From Streptomyces sp. HM190 (GTDB taxonomy: Bacteria; Actinomycetota; Actinomycetes; Streptomycetales; Streptomycetaceae), in assembly GCF_009857135.1 (NCBI RefSeq), contig NZ_CP047318.1, positions 7,254,001 to 7,318,000 of the forward strand: a DNA stretch of 64,000 nucleotides, written 5' to 3'. A program made the translations under genes and the position numbers. The first letter of the stretch is position 1. Every line of letters starts with the position of its first letter. The notes under the pieces were generated by a model, which was not told the origin of the DNA, made no database searches, and worked only from the letters and a program-made list of their open reading frames with translations. Positions 58,680 to 64,000 of this stretch are shown here, piece after piece.

Positions 58680-60143
58680 GTGAGTCGACCCCGCATCGTG
58701 ATCGTCGGTGCCGGCTTCGCCGGCTACCGGACGGCCCGCACCCTGGAGCGGCTGAGCCAGGGCAAGGCCGACATCACCCTGCTGAACCCGACCGACTACT
58801 TCCTGTACCTGCCCCTGCTGCCCCAGGTCGCCGCCGGCATCCTGGAACCGCGCCGGGTCACCGTCTCCCTCACCGGCACCCTGCGCCACACGCGCCTGGT
58901 GCTCGGCGAGGCCGACGAGATCGACCTCGACGCGCGCACCGTGCGCTACGCCGACCCGGAGGGCGGCGTCGGCACCCTGACGTACGACCGGCTGGTGCTC
59001 GCCGCCGGCAGCGTCAACAAGCTGCTGCCCATCCCCGGCGTCGCCGAGCACGCCCACGGCTTCCGCGGCCTGCCGGAGGCGCTGTACCTGCGCGACCACG
59101 TGACCCGGCAGGTCGAGCTGGCCGCCGGCTCCGACGACCCCGAGGACTGCCGCTCGCGCTGCACCTTCGTGGTGGTCGGCGCCGGGTACACCGGCACCGA
59201 AGTGGCCGCCCAGGGGCAGCTGTTCACCGACCAGCTGGTGCGCGGGCAGCCCCGCTGGGAGGGTGTCCGGCCGCGCTGGATGCTGCTGGACGTCGCCGAG
59301 CGGGTGCTGCCGGAGATGGACGAGAGGCTGTCGACGACCGCCGACCGGGTGCTGCGGCAGCGGGGTGTCGACGTGCGTATGGGGACCTCCGTGCAGGAGG
59401 CGACCCCCACCGGGGTGCTGCTGACCGACGGGGAGTTCGTCGGCACCCGCACCCTGGTGTGGTGCGTGGGCGTACGGCCCGATCCACTCGCCGAGTCGCT
59501 CGGGCTGCCGATGGAACGCGGCCGGCTGCTCGTCGAGCCGACGCTCCAGGTGCCCGGCCGCCCCGAGCTGTTCGCCTGCGGGGACGCGGCCGCCGTACCG
59601 GATCTGACCAAGCCCGGCTCGTACACGCCGATGACCGCCCAGCACGCCTGGCGGCAGGGCAGGGTCGCGGCCCTCAACGTGGCCGCCTCCCTGGGCCGCG
59701 GTGAGCCGAGGCCGTACCGCCACAGCGACCTCGGTTTCGTCGTGGACCTCGGCGGGGTCAAGGCCGCCGCGAACCCCCTCGGCATCCCCCTGGCCGGGCC
59801 CGTCGCCGGAGCCGTCACCCGCGGCTACCACCTGGCCGCCATGCCCGGCAACCGCGTCCGGGTCGCCGCCGACTGGCTCCTCGACGCGGTGCTGCCCCGC
59901 CAGGGCGTCCAACTCGGCCTCGTCCGCTCCTGGTCGGTCCCCCTGGACACGGACTCCCCGGAACTGACGAAGGCACCCTCCGCCCCCGCGCGGTCCGCCG
60001 CCGACGGACACGGCGGCGCCTCCGGGAGCACGGGCACGGGCGGGAAGACCCCGGAGCCGACCGGGGCGGCCCGCGGCCGGGGGACGCCGGAGCGGACCGA
60101 CACCTCCCACAAGCCCGCACCGGGTGCGGAAGGAGACTCATGA
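58680..60143 (+). CDS. NAD(P)/FAD-dependent oxidoreductase, type II NADH dehydrogenase-like
   Basis: About 487 residues from GTG 58680, which has GGAGG 7 bases upstream. Two Rossmann motifs are present: IVIVGAGFAGYRTARTL (FAD) and FVVVGAGYTGTEVAAQ (NADH). PLLPQVAAGILEP and ELFACGDAAAVPD also fit NDH-2. It would pass electrons from NADH to quinone without pumping protons. The last about 70 residues are Ser/Gly/Pro/Thr-rich and probably disordered, which is unusual. The stop overlaps the transketolase start by 4 bases. Confidence 0.9.
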   Translation: MSRPRIVIVGAGFAGYRTARTLERLSQGKADITLLNPTDYFLYLPLLPQVAAGILEPRRVTVSLTGTLRHTRLVLGEADEIDLDARTVRYADPEGGVGTLTYDRLVLAAGSVNKLLPIPGVAEHAHGFRGLPEALYLRDHVTRQVELAAGSDDPEDCRSRCTFVVVGAGYTGTEVAAQGQLFTDQLVRGQPRWEGVRPRWMLLDVAERVLPEMDERLSTTADRVLRQRGVDVRMGTSVQEATPTGVLLTDGEFVGTRTLVWCVGVRPDPLAESLGLPMERGRLLVEPTLQVPGRPELFACGDAAAVPDLTKPGSYTPMTAQHAWRQGRVAALNVAASLGRGEPRPYRHSDLGFVVDLGGVKAAANPLGIPLAGPVAGAVTRGYHLAAMPGNRVRVAADWLLDAVLPRQGVQLGLVRSWSVPLDTDSPELTKAPSAPARSAADGHGGASGSTGTGGKTPEPTGAARGRGTPERTDTSHKPAPGAEGDS

Positions 60144-61987
60144 ACAGCCGTCAACTGAACGAGCTGGCACAGCAGTTGCGCGTCGACAGCATCCGCTGCT
60201 CGGAGGCGGCCGGGTCCGGGCACCCCACGTCGTCGATGTCGGCGGCGGAACTGATGGCGGTGCTGATGGCGCGGCACTTCCGGTACGACTTCGAGCGGCC
60301 CGAGCACCCCGGAAACGACCGCTTCGTGCTGTCGAAGGGCCATGCCTCGCCCCTGCTGTACGCGGCGTACAAGGCGGCGGGGGCGATCAACGAGACGGAG
60401 CTGATGACCTACCGCAAGCTGGGCAGCCGCCTCGAAGGGCACCCCACGCCGCGCCGTCTGCCCTGGGTGGAGACGGCCACCGGGTCCCTCGGCCAGGGCC
60501 TGCCCGTGGCCGTCGGCATCGCCCTCGCCGGGAAGCGGCTGGACCGCACCGGCTACCGGGTCTGGGTGCTGTGCGGGGACAGCGAACTCGCCGAGGGCTC
60601 CGTCTGGGAGGCCGCCGAGCACGCCGCTTACGAGGGCCTCGACAACCTCACCGCGATCGTCGACGTCAACCGGCTCGGCCAGCGCGGCCCCACCCGGCAC
60701 GGCCACGACCTGGACGCCTACGCCCGCCGCTTCGCCGCGTTCGGCTGGCACACCGTCGAGATCGACGGCCACGACGTGGACGCCGTCGACCGCGCCTACG
60801 GCGAGGCCGCGTCCACCAGGGGCCGGCCCACCGTGATCCTCGCCCGCACCCTCAAGGGCAAGGGCGTCGAGGCCGTCCAGGACCGCGAAGGGCTGCACGG
60901 CAAGCCGCTCAAGGACGCCGACGAGGCGATCGCCGAACTCGGCGGCCCGCGGGACCTCCGCGTCGAGGTGTCCGAACCGCCCGCCGCGCGGATGCTGCAC
61001 GCCGTACGCACCGGGCACCCGGAGCTGCCCCGGTACGCCGTCGGCGACGAGGTGGCAACCCGTGACGCCTTCGGCCATGCGCTCGCCGCGCTGGGCGGCG
61101 CCCGCGGTGACGTCGTCGCCCTGGACGGCGAGGTCGGTGACTCCACGCGCGCCGAGTTCTTCGCCAAGGAACACCCCGACCGGTTCTTCGAGTGCTACAT
61201 CGCCGAACAGGAACTCGTGGCGGTGTCGGTGGGGCTCGCGGCGCGCGGCTGGGTGCCGTTCGCCTCGACGTTCGCGGCGTTCCTCACCCGCGCCCACGAC
61301 TTCGTCCGCATGGCCTCGGTCAGCGGGGCCGGCCTCAATCTCGCCGGCTCGCACGCCGGTGTCGCGATCGGCCGGGACGGGCCCTCTCAGATGGGCCTGG
61401 AGGACCTGGCGATGATGCGCTCCGTGCACGGCTCGACCGTGCTGTACCCGTGCGACGCCAACCAGACCGCCAAGCTCGTCGCCACCATGGCCGACCTGGA
61501 CGGCGTGCGCTACCTGCGCACGTCCAGGGGCGCCACCCCCGTCGTCTACAGCCCGACCGAGGACTTCCCCGTCGGCGGCAGCAAGGTGCTGCGCGCCTCG
61601 GACGGCGACCGGCTGACCGTCGTCGCCGCCGGGATCACCGTCCACGAGGCGCTGAAGGCCGCCGACGCGCTGGACCGGGAGGGCATCCCGATCCGGGTGA
61701 TCGACCTCTACTCGGTCAAGCCCGTCGACCGCCGCACCCTGCGGGAGGCCGCGGAGCGCACCGGCTGCCTCCTCACCGTCGAGGACCACCACCCGGAGGG
61801 CGGCCTCGGCGACGCGGTCCTGGACGCCTTCGCCGACGGGCGGCCGGTGCCCCGTCTGGTGCGGCTCGCCGTGCGGGACATGCCGGGCTCCGCCTCCCCC
61901 GAGGAGCAGCTGCGCGAGGCGGGCATCGACGCGGAGGCGATCGCGGCGGCCGGCCGCCTCCTGGTGGAGCACGCGATCGCGCCCTGA
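60140..61987 (+). CDS. tkt: Transketolase (short, 615-residue form)
   Basis: A 615-residue thiamine-diphosphate enzyme starting MNSRQLNELAQQLRVDSIRCSEAAGSGHPTSSMSAAELM. The ThDP/Mg motif is GDSELAEGSVWEA to NLTAIVDVNRLGQ, and the pyrimidine domain has the catalytic Glu in FFECYIAEQELVAVSVG. It is about 50 residues shorter than the usual bacterial TktA and closer to the animal/actinobacterial short type. It transfers two-carbon units in the pentose phosphate pathway. Translation is coupled to the upstream NDH-2-like gene by an ATGA overlap. Confidence 0.92.
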   Translation: MNSRQLNELAQQLRVDSIRCSEAAGSGHPTSSMSAAELMAVLMARHFRYDFERPEHPGNDRFVLSKGHASPLLYAAYKAAGAINETELMTYRKLGSRLEGHPTPRRLPWVETATGSLGQGLPVAVGIALAGKRLDRTGYRVWVLCGDSELAEGSVWEAAEHAAYEGLDNLTAIVDVNRLGQRGPTRHGHDLDAYARRFAAFGWHTVEIDGHDVDAVDRAYGEAASTRGRPTVILARTLKGKGVEAVQDREGLHGKPLKDADEAIAELGGPRDLRVEVSEPPAARMLHAVRTGHPELPRYAVGDEVATRDAFGHALAALGGARGDVVALDGEVGDSTRAEFFAKEHPDRFFECYIAEQELVAVSVGLAARGWVPFASTFAAFLTRAHDFVRMASVSGAGLNLAGSHAGVAIGRDGPSQMGLEDLAMMRSVHGSTVLYPCDANQTAKLVATMADLDGVRYLRTSRGATPVVYSPTEDFPVGGSKVLRASDGDRLTVVAAGITVHEALKAADALDREGIPIRVIDLYSVKPVDRRTLREAAERTGCLLTVEDHHPEGGLGDAVLDAFADGRPVPRLVRLAVRDMPGSASPEEQLREAGIDAEAIAAAGRLLVEHAIAP

Positions 61988-62285
61988 CCGGCGCGCCGGG
62001 AACGGTCCGTACGGAGTGAGGAGTGGACCAGGGGGCCACACTGACCCCGCGGGTCGGCCGGCACGGCGTGGAGATCCACCGGCCCGAGAAGGTGCAGCAG
62101 AACACCCCCCGGCCACCACGAGGACGCCGTGGAACAGGCCCGCACCGACCCCCGGGCGGGGTCGACGCGCCGGGCCCGCGCCCTCGGCCCGGCCCGAAGG
62201 CGCCTGCGCGCACTGCCGGTTGAGAGCGCACGCATCCGGAGGGTTTGGTCAACGGCCGGGGGGCCACTCGGTGTTCGAGGTGGCC
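61988..62285. other. 298-base gap before the gas-vesicle genes
   Basis: No convincing gene is seen. Short open frames (for example 62023-62223) are Arg/Pro-rich shadows. The promoter of the gas-vesicle cluster should lie here, but no -35/-10 pair stands out. Confidence 0.3.
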
Positions 62286-62717
62286 ATGTCGAACACATCC
62301 AGCACGTCGAACACGCATCGTTCACAGAAAAGCCGGACTTCGCAGAAGGACCCGACTTCGCAGAAGGACCCGACACCGCAGGACGCGGACGAACCGGAAA
62401 CGGGGCGGGAGACCTCCGGGCGTTCCCGGGACGAGGCGGCTCGGAGCCGCCCCACCCCCATGCAGGTACTGCGCCACGCGCGGGACCAGCTCGCGGAGCT
62501 GACCGGCCTGGAGGCCGAGTCCGTGTCGTCCTTCGAACGGACCGAGGACGGCTGGGCGTTGGAGGTCGAGGTCCTGGAGATGGCCCGGGTCCCCGACACC
62601 ATGAGCCTGCTCGCGAGCTACCAGGTGGAGCTCGACGCCGACGGTGAGCTCACCGGTTACCGGCGCGTCCGCCGTTACGAACGCGGGAGGGCCGACGCAC
62701 GCCGTTCCGGCCGCTAG
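62286..62717 (+). CDS. gvpO: Gas vesicle protein GvpO
   Basis: About 143 residues from ATG 62286, with GAGG 5 bases upstream. The N-terminal third is hydrophilic and repetitive (SQKDPTSQKDP). The conserved part starts at QVLRHARDQLAELTGLEAESVSSFERTEDGW and ends RYERGRADARR, which is the GvpO domain. GvpO is an accessory protein needed for gas-vesicle formation. It opens the cluster continued by gvpA and gvpF. Confidence 0.9.
   Translation: MSNTSSTSNTHRSQKSRTSQKDPTSQKDPTPQDADEPETGRETSGRSRDEAARSRPTPMQVLRHARDQLAELTGLEAESVSSFERTEDGWALEVEVLEMARVPDTMSLLASYQVELDADGELTGYRRVRRYERGRADARRSGR
62336..62371. repeat. 18-base tandem repeat inside gvpO
   Basis: GACTTCGCAGAAGGACCC occurs twice in tandem (62336-62353 and 62354-62371) in frame, encoding the repeated Thr-Ser-Gln-Lys-Asp-Pro of the disordered N-terminus. 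It may vary in copy number between strains. Confidence 0.8.
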
Positions 62718-62813
62718 GCCGTCCCGCACCGGTGTCCCCGGACACGTCCACGGACACCGGCGACTCCCTGACACCAGCAACATCCGCATTCCCCAGAAGG
62801 AGGAACGCCCGGC

Positions 62814-63239
62814 ATGACCGTAGTCCCGGCACAGCAGTCCGGTGGTGGAGGCGGCAGCAGCGGTCTCTACGACGTTTTGGAACTGGTCCTCGACCGAGGG
62901 CTGGTCATCGACGCCTTCGTACGGGTCTCCCTCGTGGGCATCGAGATCCTGAAGATCGACGTACGGGTCGTCGTCGCGAGCGTCGACACCTATCTGCGCT
63001 TCGCCGAGGCGTGCAACCGGCTCGATCTGGAGGCCGGACCGCGCAAGGACCCCGGTCTGCCGGACCTCGTCGGTGAGATCACCGAGTCCGGTGCGCGCGG
63101 CAAGTCGAAGGGGGCGCTGTCCGGTGCCGCCGAGACGATCTCCGACGCCTTCCGGCAGGCACGCGACGACGGCCGGAGCGAGTCGCGGCCCCGGGCCCGC
63201 AAGGCCACCAGCTCGCGCAGGAGGGAGGAACAGGAGTGA
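62814..63239 (+). CDS. gvpA: Gas vesicle structural protein GvpA/GvpJ family
   Basis: A 141-residue protein, with AGAAGGAGGAA before the ATG. After a Gly-rich start, the conserved vesicle-wall fold is LYDVLELVLDRGLVIDAFVR to SVDTYLRFAEACNRLDL (about 18-70). The last 60-70 residues form a basic, probably disordered tail (RPRARKATSSRRREEQE), about twice the length of haloarchaeal or cyanobacterial GvpA. Assignment between GvpA and GvpJ/M is open. The stop overlaps gvpF by 4 bases. Confidence 0.87.
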   Translation: MTVVPAQQSGGGGGSSGLYDVLELVLDRGLVIDAFVRVSLVGIEILKIDVRVVVASVDTYLRFAEACNRLDLEAGPRKDPGLPDLVGEITESGARGKSKGALSGAAETISDAFRQARDDGRSESRPRARKATSSRRREEQE

Positions 63240-63991
63240 GCACGTACGTCTACGGCATCACGGCGAGCTCGCACACCGCTCTCCCCGAGGGCATGGGCGG
63301 GGTGGGCGACCCGCCGTGCCCCGTGCGCATCCTCAAGGACGGCGGGCTGGCGGCGATCGTCAGTGACGCCCCCGAGGGGCTGCGGCCCAAGCGCAGGGAT
63401 TTGCTCGCCCACCAGAACGTGCTGAACGAGGCGGGCGGGGGCGGCTCCGTGCTGCCCATGCGGTTCGGCAGCGTCGCCGAGGACGACGCGGCCGTCACCC
63501 ATGTGCTCGCCGAGCGTGCCGAGCACTACCGGGAGCGGCTGGGAGCCCTCGACGGCAAGGTCGAGTACAACGTCAAGGCCAGCCACGACGAGCAGGGCGT
63601 GCTGCACCGAGTGATGAGTGAGAACACCGAGCTGCGGGCGCTGGCGGAGACCAACCGGAAGGCCGACGGCGGCACGTACGAGGACCGGCTGCGGCTCGGG
63701 GAGATGGTCGCCGGCGCGGTGCAGCACCGGGAGGCCGAGGACGCGGCGCAACTCCGGCGGGCGCTGGAGCGGGCTGCGACCGCGATCAGCGTGGGCCCGG
63801 ACTCCACCGGCTGGCTGGCCAACGTCTCGTACCTGGTCGACCGGAAGTCGGCCGAGGTGTTCCTGGCCGCCGTGGAGGAGGTCCGCGCGAGCCATCCGCA
63901 CGTCGAACTGAGGGTCAACGGTCCGCTGCCGCCGTACAGCTTCGTCGAGCCGGGCCCCGCCCAGCACGCGGAGGGGGAGGCGGCGCACTGA
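63236..63991 (+). CDS. gvpF: Gas vesicle protein GvpF/GvpL family
   Basis: A 251-residue protein from GTG 63236. YVYGITAS, LKDGGLAAIVSDAPEGLRP, VLPMRFGSVAEDD and the C-terminal VELRVNGPLPPYSFVE match the GvpF/GvpL family, which helps nucleate the vesicle. The gene overlaps gvpA by 4 bases. The end at 63991 is complete; more gvp genes are expected beyond the window. Confidence 0.9.
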   Translation: MSTYVYGITASSHTALPEGMGGVGDPPCPVRILKDGGLAAIVSDAPEGLRPKRRDLLAHQNVLNEAGGGGSVLPMRFGSVAEDDAAVTHVLAERAEHYRERLGALDGKVEYNVKASHDEQGVLHRVMSENTELRALAETNRKADGGTYEDRLRLGEMVAGAVQHREAEDAAQLRRALERAATAISVGPDSTGWLANVSYLVDRKSAEVFLAAVEEVRASHPHVELRVNGPLPPYSFVEPGPAQHAEGEAAH

Positions 63992-64000
63992 GCGCGCCGC

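Noticed and set aside
62023..62223. Small frame upstream of gvpO
   Set aside because: No ribosome binding site and only Arg/Pro-rich text; overlaps likely promoter DNA.

Overview
The window is a GC-rich stretch with dense short operons, GGAGG-type ribosome binding sites, many GTG starts and 4-base start/stop overlaps. It also carries TANNNT boxes abutting start codons, F420-dependent and SpoIIE/GAF/HATPase proteins, a crotonyl-CoA carboxylase/reductase locus and the start of an actinomycete gas-vesicle cluster. Together these point to a Streptomyces (or very close relative) chromosome. No tRNA, rRNA, CRISPR array, insertion sequence or prophage was seen.

Layout. 1-6800: the 3' end of an NCS1 nucleobase permease, two small secreted or lipoproteins, a gamma-glutamyltransferase, an inositol-monophosphatase-family enzyme with a possible DNA-damage-type promoter, and a phytoene-desaturase-like FAD oxidoreductase. 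6900-14620: an ebo-type metabolite cluster (prenyltransferase EboC, a TIM-barrel isomerase, EboA, EboB, EboE, EboF) ending in a cytochrome P450; no EboD is present. 14670-20990: a macro-domain hydrolase, a divergent ArsR/P1B-ATPase metal pair with a clear operator, an Ada-AlkA fusion and Ogt for alkylation repair, and a broken sirtuin. 21100-26900: a Ser/Thr kinase with a beta-propeller sensor, a NUDIX/ADP-ribosylglycohydrolase pair and a glycerate kinase. 27000-29000: a frameshifted gene remnant, then pssA/psd for phosphatidylethanolamine.

29090-38600: a co-oriented ethylmalonyl-CoA pathway locus (ccr, ecm, malyl-CoA-lyase-type, MaoC hydratase, acyl-CoA dehydrogenase), with a TetR regulator and a tandem-duplicated 3-hydroxyacyl-CoA dehydrogenase upstream. 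Crotonyl-CoA would be carboxylated to ethylmalonyl-CoA and carried to glyoxylate plus propionyl-CoA, which can feed C2 assimilation or polyketide extender supply. The ccr upstream region holds two clean palindromes.

38900-50000: a HEAT-repeat protein, a GNAT, an exported S33 hydrolase, a radical SAM protein with a LexA-type box, an SRPBCC protein, an MFS transporter fused to three carboxypeptidase-regulatory-like repeats, a PAS/GAF/SpoIIE/HATPase phosphatase and a methyltransferase. 50070-55350: a four-peptidase operon (M55, M20, S9, S66) suited to peptidoglycan-peptide or oligopeptide turnover. 55460-57430: small genes, an arginase remnant, a VOC protein and a 60-base imperfect palindrome. 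57460-64000: an F420-dependent oxidoreductase, a type-II NADH-dehydrogenase-like protein translationally coupled to a transketolase, and the first genes of a gas-vesicle cluster (gvpO, gvpA, gvpF), which continues past the window end.
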